Shown one piece after another: positions 7,617 through 15,619 of a stretch of 64,000 nucleotides of DNA (positions are counted from its first letter, which is position 1; every line of letters starts with the position of its first letter). Source of the DNA: an uncultured Elusimicrobiales bacterium (GTDB taxonomy: Bacteria > Elusimicrobiota > Elusimicrobia > Elusimicrobiales > Elusimicrobiaceae); NCBI GenBank assembly GCA_944327085.1, contig CALVGG010000001.1, forward strand, positions 186,001-250,000. Direction: 5' to 3'. The notes beneath the pieces were generated by a model. It did not search any database. It saw only the letters and a list, made by a program, of their open reading frames with translations, and had not been told where the DNA came from. The position numbers were made by a program, and so were the translations under genes.

Positions 7617-8116
7617 AAGCCAAAGAAGTGATACCCGCTAATATGCTGTCCGGTAATAGCACAGGCGACAGCGGAAAGACTTTTATAGTATTTGCCGTTA
7701 TACTCAAATCCGATTTCCAATACCTTGACGGCTATTTCCCGCCCTTTATATTTCTTTTCTAACACGGCCCCTGCCAGGGGCAGGCGGACATCCCGCAAAG
7801 ATTTTTTATTCTCTGTGGCTCGCTTTTCGGCCCGATACTTATTTTTACGCATAAGCTGAGCCAAGGGGTTTACGGTATTGGCAATTTCCCGCAGGTCATG
7901 TGTGGAAAGGGTTGCTGGTTTCTGCGCTGGGGTGGGAGCAAGGGCGGGCTGTGTATCTGAAAGATTTTTTATGGGCGAAACAGTTTGACCGGCTTTTGTT
8001 TCCGTTCCCCACTCGTGCGGACCGGGATTTTTCTTGTTCTTAGACGAAGGTGTGGTTACTTTTTTCTTTAAGGCAGTGGTTTTTTGAGAAGCTTTTTTGG
8101 TGTTATGTTTGGTCAT
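7613..8116 (-). CDS. DUF2924 protein, recombinase partner
   Basis: 167 residues. The C-terminal 70 residues (RLPLAGAVLEKKYKGREI ... GKYYKSLSAVACAITGQHIS...FFGL) match the DUF2924 family, which is commonly encoded directly upstream of serine recombinases. The N-terminal 90 residues are Lys/Thr/Pro-rich and probably disordered, and could bind DNA non-specifically. GGGAGG lies 6 nt before the ATG and is part of an inverted repeat (8122-8131). The family has no established biochemical function known to me; a recombination directionality or accessory factor is an inference from the constant pairing. Confidence 0.88.
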   Translation of the reverse strand: MTKHNTKKASQKTTALKKKVTTPSSKNKKNPGPHEWGTETKAGQTVSPIKNLSDTQPALAPTPAQKPATLSTHDLREIANTVNPLAQLMRKNKYRAEKRATENKKSLRDVRLPLAGAVLEKKYKGREIAVKVLEIGFEYNGKYYKSLSAVACAITGQHISGYHFFGL

Positions 8117-8121
8117 ACTTC

Positions 8122-8167
8122 CTCCCTATAGTTTTAACGTACCTACATATACGCTTACTATAGGGAG
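8122..8167. repeat. inverted repeat upstream of DUF2924-recombinase operon
   Basis: CTCCCTATAG (8122-8131) and CTATAGGGAG (8158-8167) are perfect 10-bp inverted arms 26 bp apart. The left arm contains the ribosome binding site of the DUF2924 gene; the right arm is part of the direct repeat that recurs at 11871. A dimer binding or crossover site for the recombinase, or autoregulation, are the obvious possibilities. Confidence 0.6.
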
Positions 8168-8178
8168 AGAAGTCAAGA
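8141..8178 (+). repeat. direct repeat, left copy, bounding the restriction-modification cassette
   Basis: The core at 8153-8178 (starting GCTTACTATAG, ending GAAGTCAAGA) matches 11871-11896 at 24 of 26 positions. Upstream, ACCTAC and an ATAT-AC stretch also match with gaps. The orientation is the same in both copies. Confidence 0.75.
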
Positions 8179-8244
8179 AGGTCCTAACCTGGCCATATCA
8201 TAATTCTGATTGTAAAAGTAGTATGTTTAAAATAAAATATAAAT

Positions 8245-9381
8245 ATGTTGCGAAAAACTTTATCTCCAATAATCAAATGGGCTGGCGGGAAAGAAAGGGA
8301 ACTAAAATATATTTTACCAAATCTGCCCCTACACTTTGCCCGTTTTATTGAACCGTTCGTTGGAGGCGGCGCAGTATATTTTTCTATCGTTGGAAAGTCC
8401 ATGTTAATTAATGACAAATCCAAAGATTTAACGAACTTCTATCTACAAGTGCAAAAACACCCTTCTATACTAGTCTCCCACCTTCAAGACATACAAACTA
8501 TATGGAAAAATTTGGAACAATTTTTACATACTAATATATGTTTTTTTCGACAAATCTATGCAGGATACAAGCAAGGCGTCTTAACAGAACTTTCTCTCCA
8601 ACAAAAAATTAATCAGTTTATCCAAGAGAAACTGCAGGATTGTTCTTTCTTACTAGGGGAAGACCTACATAAAAAACAAGAACTTTTTAAAAGAATATTC
8701 AAAAAAATCTCCTTGGAAAAGCTAAAAAGAATAAAATGTTTAGAAGAACAAAAAGGAGATCTTCCCCAACAGGATTTATTTAATAATTTTGAAGTCATTT
8801 TCAAAGCTTCACTTTATACTTTGATTAGAGATTTATACAATCAAAACCCCTTGCAAAATCCACACTATTTTTATTTCATACGAGAATATTGCTATTCTTC
8901 AATGTTTCGGTACAATGCCAAAGGTGAATTTAATGTTCCCTATGGGGGAATATCATATAACAAAAAGAATTTTCAACGTAAAATAGAATATATTCTTTCC
9001 CCTGTATTACAGAAACATCTCCAACAAACGACAATTTACAACCTTGATTTTGAAGACTTCCTCAATACAATAAAGCCTCAAAAAGATGATTTCATTTTTT
9101 TAGATCCCCCTTATGATACGGATTTTAGCACTTATTCTAACAATGTTTTTGATAGGAGGGACCAAGAAAGATTAGCACAATATTTAATTCACAAATGTCC
9201 ATCCAGTTTCATGTTGATTATCAAAAACACGCCCCTTATACAAGGGCTATACTCACAAAAAGGATTACACATTCACCTTTTTCACAAAAAATACATGGTT
9301 AGTTTTAAAGGCCGTAACAATAGGAATGCGGAACATTTGTTAATTACAAATTATCCATTGCATCGAACTTTCAAAACCTAA
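8245..9381 (+). CDS. D12-class N6-adenine DNA methyltransferase
   Basis: 378 residues, Dam/DpnM-like. The SAM-binding motif FIEPFVGGGAVYF is at about residues 33-45 after the typical IIKWAGGK start (about 9-16), and the catalytic DPPY (FLDPPYDTDFS) is near residue 288. A roughly 110-residue Lys-rich helical region (about 85-190) lies between the motifs and is larger than in Dam; it probably forms or extends the target recognition domain. The ATG at 8245 puts the fold right at the N-terminus. The gene is very AT-rich. It begins the plus-strand restriction-modification cassette, 25 nt ahead of the HNH nuclease gene, and probably protects the host DNA against one of the two nucleases. Confidence 0.92.
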   Translation: MLRKTLSPIIKWAGGKERELKYILPNLPLHFARFIEPFVGGGAVYFSIVGKSMLINDKSKDLTNFYLQVQKHPSILVSHLQDIQTIWKNLEQFLHTNICFFRQIYAGYKQGVLTELSLQQKINQFIQEKLQDCSFLLGEDLHKKQELFKRIFKKISLEKLKRIKCLEEQKGDLPQQDLFNNFEVIFKASLYTLIRDLYNQNPLQNPHYFYFIREYCYSSMFRYNAKGEFNVPYGGISYNKKNFQRKIEYILSPVLQKHLQQTTIYNLDFEDFLNTIKPQKDDFIFLDPPYDTDFSTYSNNVFDRRDQERLAQYLIHKCPSSFMLIIKNTPLIQGLYSQKGLHIHLFHKKYMVSFKGRNNRNAEHLLITNYPLHRTFKT

Positions 9382-9406
9382 TCCATCAAATGAATGGAGT
9401 AAAGTT

Positions 9407-10183
9407 ATGAAATCTTTAAGAATTTCTGAAAGTGAATTAATTATTCCTGCTTTACAAATATTTTCCCAGAGAAAACAAGGGACAACGACATCAGATTTAA
9501 TCAAAGAATTAACAGCTATTATGCGACCTATTGGGAAAGACGCAGAAATACTCCACAATCGTAATGACAGTCATTTTTCACAAATAGTTCGGAATTTACG
9601 TTCGCACAAAACTTTCGAAAGATTGCGGTTGGCAGTTTACAAAGCTGGCAAGCCAGATGGGAAATATTTCATTACTACGCGTGGGAAAATTTTTCTTCTA
9701 GCAAGGGAAAAAGAATTTGAATATATCTGCAACTATAACTTTACAAAGAACGAAAGAAAAGATGCTATAACCGCCCTACTAGCACCTACAAGAAAATCTT
9801 TCTTCATTCCTGAAACAAATGTTTTTGAAGGAGCGATCCGAACAACAACAGTTGCAGTTAGGGTACGCTCGACTAAACTCAGAAAGTATGCCTTTCAATA
9901 CTACAGTAAGAAAGGCCAAATAAAGTGTTCAATTTGTAATTTTGATTTTATGCAAATATATGGGAAATATGGTGAAAAATATATTGAATTCCACCATATG
10001 AAACCTATTTCTACATATAACTCACTTGGACAAATAAGTGATATTAAAAACGCTATCAAAAATATTTGCCCGGTGTGTTCCAACTGCCATGCCATTATAC
10101 ATCGTAATAACATTACTCCCCAAAAACTAAAAAAGGTACTTAAAAAATATGAGAGAACAAATATTACAAATCATTCAAAATGA
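9407..10183 (+). CDS. HNH restriction endonuclease with N-terminal winged helix
   Basis: 258 residues. The C-terminal part (about 165-240) is an HNH fold: CSICNF, then EFHHMKPIS, then CPVCSNCHAIIHR, i.e. two CxxC zinc pairs around the His-rich catalytic motif, as in McrA-type nucleases. The N-terminal 100 residues (LIIPALQIFSQRKQG ... GKYFITTRGKIFL) look like a winged-helix DNA-binding domain of the kind seen in Mrr-like enzymes. The ATG follows a GGAG about 8 nt upstream. It overlaps the next nuclease gene by 35 nt. The context says it cuts DNA not protected by a neighbouring methyltransferase, or cuts methylated DNA; which one cannot be told. Confidence 0.85.
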   Translation: MKSLRISESELIIPALQIFSQRKQGTTTSDLIKELTAIMRPIGKDAEILHNRNDSHFSQIVRNLRSHKTFERLRLAVYKAGKPDGKYFITTRGKIFLLAREKEFEYICNYNFTKNERKDAITALLAPTRKSFFIPETNVFEGAIRTTTVAVRVRSTKLRKYAFQYYSKKGQIKCSICNFDFMQIYGKYGEKYIEFHHMKPISTYNSLGQISDIKNAIKNICPVCSNCHAIIHRNNITPQKLKKVLKKYERTNITNHSK

Positions 10184-11000
10184 GTTTTCTAAATTAATAC
10201 GAAATATACAAGAAGATTTTCAAAAAAATTATCAAGCAAAACGCAATAATTTTCTTTTAAATGAGCTCGATCCCTTGATGATCGCTCATATGGTCTTTGT
10301 AAGTAGTTTTGAGTCCAAAAGCGGAAACACATTACAACGTATTGCTCGCCGCATTGCGGCGTTGAGATATGGTAATGATCATGTACCATCTATCATCAAT
10401 CCTCATAATTTGCCGCACAATTTATCTGTTTCAGGGGATCAAGAACAAATAGTAGTAAGTAATATTAATATTGAATCTCCACAAACCAAGGCGTATATTA
10501 CATCATTTATCAATCAAAACTTAGCTTCTGGGAGGGGACGTTCACGCCAAGAATCACGAGTAACACATCAAACCATTCCAGAAGTTTTAAATCATACTAT
10601 CAGTGATGGTCATCTCCACACAAAGCCCGTAGATTTGGCTTTTTTAGATGAAAATGGTATTTGGAATATTATGGAAATTAAAGCGGGGGGAGATTTAGAC
10701 AATTCAAATGCTCCCGCGAATGCAGAAAAACTTCTCTTAATATACATGGCTTTAAATATAGAATCCGCCAAACCTTATTTCGCTACATACTATAACAAAG
10801 AAGGAGAAGGAAATGTTTGGAAAGGTGTCATGAAAAAATTCATCAACTATCCTTCCATGTTTCTTATAGGAGAAAATTTTTGGAATAAAATTTTACCTTC
10901 TGACATTAATTTTATTGAATTTTGTCAAATTTATAATGAGGCGATGCGCCGAATCGACTTAAATTCTACTTTGAATACTATGATTCATTCTTGCCGATAG
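10149..11000 (+). CDS. type II restriction endonuclease, TdeIII-like
   Basis: 283 residues. A PD-(D/E)xK core is visible: the Asp of KPVDLAFLDENG and the EIKAGG motif (about residues 157-180), followed by DLDNSNAPANAEKLL. The helical N-terminal domain and the EIKAGGDLDN signature resemble the TdeIII family of type II enzymes; this family call is from memory of the motif. The start lies 35 nt inside the HNH gene in a different frame. It is convergent with the beta-class methyltransferase gene (3 nt between stop codons), the usual arrangement for a cognate pair. Confidence 0.65.
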   Translation: MREQILQIIQNEFSKLIRNIQEDFQKNYQAKRNNFLLNELDPLMIAHMVFVSSFESKSGNTLQRIARRIAALRYGNDHVPSIINPHNLPHNLSVSGDQEQIVVSNINIESPQTKAYITSFINQNLASGRGRSRQESRVTHQTIPEVLNHTISDGHLHTKPVDLAFLDENGIWNIMEIKAGGDLDNSNAPANAEKLLLIYMALNIESAKPYFATYYNKEGEGNVWKGVMKKFINYPSMFLIGENFWNKILPSDINFIEFCQIYNEAMRRIDLNSTLNTMIHSCR

Positions 11001-11002
11001 AA

Positions 11003-11800
11003 TTAAAAACGATTAAATCGAGCAGTTGCGGCCTCAAAATATTCTTGTTCAATTTCAATGCCAATAAATTGACGGTTTAAATTTCTAGCCGCGATTCCTG
11101 TAGATCCAACCCCCATAAAAGGATCTAGAACAACATCTCCTTCATTTGAAGCGATTTTAATGATATGCTCCAGCAGACGTACTGGCTTTTGGGCTGGATG
11201 TCGAGGCTTTTTCAATCGCTCTGGAGCCATACATATGGGACTTTGAATAAAATTATGCATTTGATTTTGTGTACTGAAATTCCAAGAATGCCCTTTATTC
11301 CACATGCAAACAATTAGTTCACAACTATTAAGAAACCCATTTTTATATATTTTGGGAGCAGGGTTAGTCTTATGCCAAACCATAAACTGAAAAGTATCAA
11401 ATTCTGGGTCAAAGACATCATGCCATTTCCCAATTTGATGATATGTAGTAAAAATAAAAATATTACCCCTAGGCTTAAGAATACGTTTAAAATTTTTTAA
11501 TAACTTTCGTGGATCTATTTCAACGAGATCCCAACTTGCTAAGTCATTATTCAAGGGCTGACGTCCTGGAAGATGAATATTTCCTGTTGAATATTTTGCG
11601 ATATTATAAGGAGGATCCGTTAGAATCAAATCAATCGAATTAGTTTCTAAAGTATCTAGCACTTTAAAACAATCTCCCAATCTTAAATCAAACACCAATT
11701 TCCCCCCCTTTTCAAACATAACATATCTATTTTTATGCCGTATAGACTTATTATATCTATTTAGGTCTTGTCCTAAATCCGCTGAATATAATTTAATCAT
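11003..11800 (-). CDS. beta-class DNA methyltransferase (N4-cytosine or N6-adenine)
   Basis: About 265 residues from the ATG at 11800; a TTG at 11809 or an ATG at 11719 are alternatives and none has a clear ribosome binding site. The catalytic motif LILTDPPYN comes before the SAM motif VLDPFMGVGSTGIAA near the C-terminus, the beta-class order. The ending GIEIEQEYFEAATARF is typical of N6_N4_Mtase proteins. DPPY does not separate N6-A from N4-C chemistry with certainty. It is AT-rich and tail-to-tail with the TdeIII-like nuclease gene, so it is the best candidate for that enzyme's protective methylase. Confidence 0.9.
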   Translation of the reverse strand: MIKLYSADLGQDLNRYNKSIRHKNRYVMFEKGGKLVFDLRLGDCFKVLDTLETNSIDLILTDPPYNIAKYSTGNIHLPGRQPLNNDLASWDLVEIDPRKLLKNFKRILKPRGNIFIFTTYHQIGKWHDVFDPEFDTFQFMVWHKTNPAPKIYKNGFLNSCELIVCMWNKGHSWNFSTQNQMHNFIQSPICMAPERLKKPRHPAQKPVRLLEHIIKIASNEGDVVLDPFMGVGSTGIAARNLNRQFIGIEIEQEYFEAATARFNRF

Positions 11801-11849
11801 TAATTTCAATGAAATATTTGGAATACCATTATTTTAAACTGAATCCGGC

Positions 11850-11896
11850 ACCTACCAGTAGCATATTACAGCTTACTATAGAGAGTGAAGTCAAGA
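11850..11896 (+). repeat. direct repeat, right copy, bounding the restriction-modification cassette
   Basis: The core at 11871-11896 matches 8153-8178 at 24 of 26 positions; ACCTAC at 11850-11855 is also shared. Between this copy and the terminase gene end (12014) I see only AT-rich sequence without a gene. Confidence 0.75.
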
Positions 11897-12013
11897 TCTT
11901 TTCTCAATACATGTAATACATTGACTGGTAATTCATATAAAATATATCTATTTTTGATCCTAATATACCGTAAGTTTGAAGAACCGCACGTATTACTTTT
12001 ACCCGCAAGTCAA

Positions 12014-13498
12014 CTAAATAAAATCAAAGGTTTTGGGTTTCCAATACTCCAATAATTGGGATAATGCGTCCACTTGGTCATCATGCTTGGTATGCGGAAA
12101 ACCCAGCACCTCGTGCTTAAAGTCAGCCATCCATGCGGTTTCCCCTTCCGGCAGGAAACAACGCCCCGCCTCTAAAGCAGGCGTTACATTTTTAAGGCGG
12201 GTTTCCTTATCATCTACTGGTTTAACCGGCCGAACAGAACCGTGGGAATATTTGCGCTGAATTTCCTGCAAAAAACCAATGCCGCAGCCGGCTTCTTCCA
12301 CCAGTACCTTGAAAGATAAGCCATACCTAAGCCGTTTGAACAGTGCGCGCTTTTCCTCCATATACGCATAACCAGTTTTAACCAGTTCGGGCAGTTCCAA
12401 TTTCCAGCGTTTTACATCCAAAATGTACCAGCCTTTATCGGTACGCAAGGCACAAATACACACGCTGTAATCATTTTCTTTGCCGCGTTTAATGGCTAAA
12501 TCCCAACTAAACATCATTTGCAGAACGGAAAACTCCCCACTGTAAACGCTCTGTTGCAATGCTTCCCAGCGGTAATGTTTAAACCATTCCCATTTGACGA
12601 TATTCCCGCCCGGCGCCAGCGGATCCTGCTGGCACTGGCAGGCAAACGCCATACGCCCCAGAGAGGTTTTGATACGCTCTATTTCCGCCAACCCTTCCCT
12701 GTCCGGGTGTAACGGCTCACCAGGCAGACGGTCATAGTGAAACTGGCGCGTTATATTCCCTATCCGCCGTATCCAAACCCAGTGCTCGGCCTGCCGGGCC
12801 AGCAACGGAATAGCCGTATGCTTAAACCCAGCCTGGCTTTCCAGCAGATAACCGGTCAAATCCTGTTCGTGTGTGCGCTGCATAATAAGAATAATCTTTC
12901 CGTTTTTCTTGTCATTTAACCGGCTGTAAAGCGTATTCCCGTACCACTCGTTCACTTTATTGCGTATTAAGTCCGAATTTGCGTCAGCAGGCTTAATGGG
13001 GTCATCTATCACCAACCAATTGCCGCCGCGTCCGGTTAAGGTGCCGCCTACCGTCGTGGAATACCGTCCGCCGCCGCGGGTAGTTTCAAAATCCATCACT
13101 TCCCGGCGGGACGGCGCCAGGCGCGTCCAGGGGAACACACGCTTATACCAAGGGGTTTCCATCACGCGCCGGCAATCCGCCGCCAGTTTTTTGGCCAATT
13201 CATCTGCGTAACTCACACAAACTACGGCCTCCTGCGGGCAATGCCCCAACACATAGGCCGGCCACGCCACAGAACAAATAATGGATTTCATATAGCGCGG
13301 CGGGATATTGATAATTAATCGGTTATTTTCGCCGCGGAGCATAGCCTCCAACTCGGCGCAAATAAGACTGATATGCCAATTATCCCGGTAAACCGCTCCC
13401 GGGCTGACTTCCAAAAACACCTTACAGACGAATGTTTTAAAATCCTGCCGAAGAAGCGCATCCAGCTGTTTTCGGTAAAGAATTATCTCTTCATCCAC
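12014..13498 (-). CDS. phage terminase large subunit (TerL)
   Basis: 494 residues. The ATPase domain shows a deviant Walker A (IPPRYMKS, about 65-72), the SYADELA motif, Walker B WLVIDDP (161-167) and a coupling motif (IILIMQRTHEQDL, about 195-207). The C-terminal RNase H-like nuclease domain starts near 326 (FSWDLAIKRGKENDYSV) with further acidic motifs (LVEEAG, then KHDDQVDAL near 475). It would package DNA into a procapsid using ATP. No small terminase, portal or capsid gene is near, so either a helper phage supplies them or the protein has been kept for another job. It overlaps the DUF5681 gene by 8 nt. All motifs are intact, which argues against simple decay. Confidence 0.93.
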   Translation of the reverse strand: MDEEIILYRKQLDALLRQDFKTFVCKVFLEVSPGAVYRDNWHISLICAELEAMLRGENNRLIINIPPRYMKSIICSVAWPAYVLGHCPQEAVVCVSYADELAKKLAADCRRVMETPWYKRVFPWTRLAPSRREVMDFETTRGGGRYSTTVGGTLTGRGGNWLVIDDPIKPADANSDLIRNKVNEWYGNTLYSRLNDKKNGKIILIMQRTHEQDLTGYLLESQAGFKHTAIPLLARQAEHWVWIRRIGNITRQFHYDRLPGEPLHPDREGLAEIERIKTSLGRMAFACQCQQDPLAPGGNIVKWEWFKHYRWEALQQSVYSGEFSVLQMMFSWDLAIKRGKENDYSVCICALRTDKGWYILDVKRWKLELPELVKTGYAYMEEKRALFKRLRYGLSFKVLVEEAGCGIGFLQEIQRKYSHGSVRPVKPVDDKETRLKNVTPALEAGRCFLPEGETAWMADFKHEVLGFPHTKHDDQVDALSQLLEYWKPKTFDFI

Positions 13499-13874
13499 GC
13501 GCCTCTTCCCCTAAAAACTCTTTTAAAACAGCGTCAAGCAAGACTTTGTCATCTTGCTGAAGAACCTCCCGCTGGACGGACTGCTCCGCCTGCCTGTGTT
13601 CCAGCCGTTCGCATAACTCCAGGATACGTTTAATCGCCCCCTCTTTGCCTTGCAACCCCTCCACAAAAAGTTTGCGAATAATTCCCTCCAGCATTGTCAT
13701 CTTTAGCACTTCGCCATTTTTCACAATAGTAATTTTTTCTTTTAATACTTTGCCTACAATGGTGTGCAAATTGGGCTGACCTTTGGGCCGTCCCTTTTTA
13801 TTGCCGCTAAAGCCCGGCTTAAACTGGTTCTTCTTTGGGGGCTTGCCGTATCCTACCTCATAATCATTCGGCAT
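13491..13874 (-). CDS. DUF5681-type terminase-associated protein
   Basis: 127 residues from the ATG at 13874, which has GGGAGG 7 nt upstream; the open frame extends to 14045 but that part overlaps the methyltransferase in another frame. The N-terminus (GKPPKKNQFKPGFSGNKKGRPKG) is the DUF5681 signature, rich in Lys/Gly/Pro, followed by a helical region. In phages and islands this family lies next to the large terminase, so a small-terminase-like or DNA-binding role is plausible. It overlaps the upstream methyltransferase gene by 11 nt and the terminase gene by 8 nt, a tightly coupled operon. Confidence 0.8.
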   Translation of the reverse strand: MPNDYEVGYGKPPKKNQFKPGFSGNKKGRPKGQPNLHTIVGKVLKEKITIVKNGEVLKMTMLEGIIRKLFVEGLQGKEGAIKRILELCERLEHRQAEQSVQREVLQQDDKVLLDAVLKEFLGEEARG

Positions 13875-15201
13875 GCGCCACCTCCCACCGTTTTTCGGCC
13901 AGCAACTCTTGATATGTTTTTCCGCTGGGCAGATGAACGGCCGTCCGGCCGCCCCCAAGACCCTCATAGCGCCGGATAGCCGTATCCACATATTTGGGCT
14001 CCAATTCCACCCCATAGCAAATCCGCCCGGCCTTTTCGGCGGCAATAAGCGTACTGCCGGAGCCTAAAAAGCTGTCCAGCACCAGTCCGCCGCGATTAGA
14101 CGCGTCCAAGATTGCGTCTTTAATCATTTCTACTGGTTTGACGGTGGGGTGCATAGAGCGTTTTTCGGTATTTTCTTCCCCCGGGGTATTGACGCTGGGA
14201 TAGCACCATACATTGGTGCGGTAACGGCCGTGTATGCCAAGCTCCACATTGTTGATGTGCGGCTCGGTGCCGTGCTTAAACATAAAAATCAGTTCGTGCT
14301 GGGAACGGTAAAACGAGCCCATCCCCGCATTGTTTTTGCGCCATACACACAGATTTTTAAACTGGTCATATACTTCTCCCGCCGTCACCATTTCTTTAAT
14401 ATGCCGCCAGTCCATACAAATATAATGCAAAGAGCCGGACTTGCTGAACGCACACAGGCGTTCAAACGCCGTACGCAAAAAATGCGTAAATTGCTCGCTG
14501 GTCATTTCGCCGGAGGCGAATTTAAATTCATCGTGTTTTACGCTGCCGGCCCCGCAGACATGCCCGTTAATTTTTACATTGTACGGAGGATCCGCAAACA
14601 CCATATCGGCTTTCTTATCCTCCATGAGTGCCCGCAGGGTTTCCTCCTGCAGGGAATTGCCGCAAATCAAGCGATGTGCCCCCAACTGCCAAATGTCACC
14701 CTCCCGGGAAACGATATCGCCGTCTGCAATAAACGGGATTTGATTGGTTTTGGGGTCCGCCTCACGCTGTTCCCCCTCTAAAATAAGGTCTATATCCCCC
14801 ATATCATACCCCGTAAGCGTAAGCGGAACGTCCAAATGCAGTTCTTCTATCGCTTGAAACTCCGCCTGCAGCAGTTCTATGCTCCAGGTGCCCAGCTCCG
14901 TCAAGCGGTTGTCGGCAATGCGATAAGCCTTCTTTTGTGCCAGGGATAAGTGTTTTAAGCAAATAACGGGCACTTTTTCCATACGGGCGGCTTGAGCGGC
15001 CGCAAAACGGGCGTGGCCGGCTATAATTTCATTCTGCTCGTCGATTAAAATAGGGTTGATAAAACCAAAATGCTCAATAGAACGCGTAATTTGCGCGATT
15101 TGTTTATGGCTGTGCTGCCGCGGGTTGCCTGGATATTCTTTTAAACTAGACAAAGCGGCATACTCCACCACCAAAGGCGTAATTAATATATGGTCCGTCA
15201 T
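13864..15201 (-). CDS. ParB-domain DNA methyltransferase
   Basis: 445 residues. The N-terminal ParB/Spo0J-like nuclease fold is at about 15-110 (YPGNPRQHSHKQI, GFINPILID, IIAGHARFAAA), followed by the methyltransferase with DPPYNVKINGH near residue 201 and VLDSFLGSGSTL near 375, the beta-class order. Such fusions are common in phages and islands, usually near a terminase. It methylates DNA, probably adenine N6 or cytosine N4, and may mark element DNA or guard it from the host or from the element's own McrBC. AGGAG lies 10 nt before the ATG. It is the first gene of the minus-strand core operon and has a long structured leader (see 15202-15393). Confidence 0.92.
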   Translation of the reverse strand: MTDHILITPLVVEYAALSSLKEYPGNPRQHSHKQIAQITRSIEHFGFINPILIDEQNEIIAGHARFAAAQAARMEKVPVICLKHLSLAQKKAYRIADNRLTELGTWSIELLQAEFQAIEELHLDVPLTLTGYDMGDIDLILEGEQREADPKTNQIPFIADGDIVSREGDIWQLGAHRLICGNSLQEETLRALMEDKKADMVFADPPYNVKINGHVCGAGSVKHDEFKFASGEMTSEQFTHFLRTAFERLCAFSKSGSLHYICMDWRHIKEMVTAGEVYDQFKNLCVWRKNNAGMGSFYRSQHELIFMFKHGTEPHINNVELGIHGRYRTNVWCYPSVNTPGEENTEKRSMHPTVKPVEMIKDAILDASNRGGLVLDSFLGSGSTLIAAEKAGRICYGVELEPKYVDTAIRRYEGLGGGRTAVHLPSGKTYQELLAEKRWEVAHAE

Positions 15202-15393
15202 AGAGAAAAACTCCTAATGGGTGTATGAGGGAAACCCTCAGGTTTTTATAGCAGTTGGCCTTGCTTCTTCATGTTAAGGCAGGAAAGAGGTGCCGGCACA
15301 TTTGTCCTTGTGCCAAGGGGGTACTGTGACCTTTCCAAAGGTAAGAGAATTTAGTTTTTGCACCCGTTTGATATTGCCATCAAACGAATACAA
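15202..15393 (-). ncRNA. structured 5' leader of the ParB-methyltransferase operon
   Basis: No gene fits here. Read on the minus strand, hairpins are visible: CGTTTGAT/ATCAAACG (15364-15387 region), CCTTTGGAAAGG, GGCACA/TGTGCC (15294-15314 region) and TGAGGG/CCCTCA close to the start codon. GGGTGC and GCACCT flank the middle ones and could close a multibranch. It may be a cis-regulatory leader; no known riboswitch class was recognised. Confidence 0.45.
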
Positions 15394-15399
15394 AGGTAA

Positions 15400-15429
15400 T
15401 TTATAGCATTATTTTGAGACAAAAATCAA
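15400..15429 (-). promoter_or_regulatory. promoter of the minus-strand core operon
   Basis: On the minus strand, TTGATT (15429-15424) and TATAAA (15405-15400) with an 18-nt spacer, in very AT-rich DNA. This would start transcription near 15393. 15430-15600 is AT-rich and holds no gene I can see. Confidence 0.55.
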
Positions 15430-15619
15430 ATTTTTGCCATTTATTATCATAAATAAATATCCTTAAAAAATAAGGGTTTTCAATAAAATACGACGACAAA
15501 TTATTAGATTTTTATTTTTAAAATTTTTTTCGGAAATGCGGAAGCCATTTATCCATTAAAACCCCCTAATTAATGCTTTTAGAAAACTATTTTTCAACAA
15601 ATTGCTACAATGAAAGTAA

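Noticed and set aside
14149-14781. 210-codon plus-strand open frame antisense to the ParB-methyltransferase
   Set aside because: Shadow frame; the minus-strand protein has clear conserved motifs throughout.
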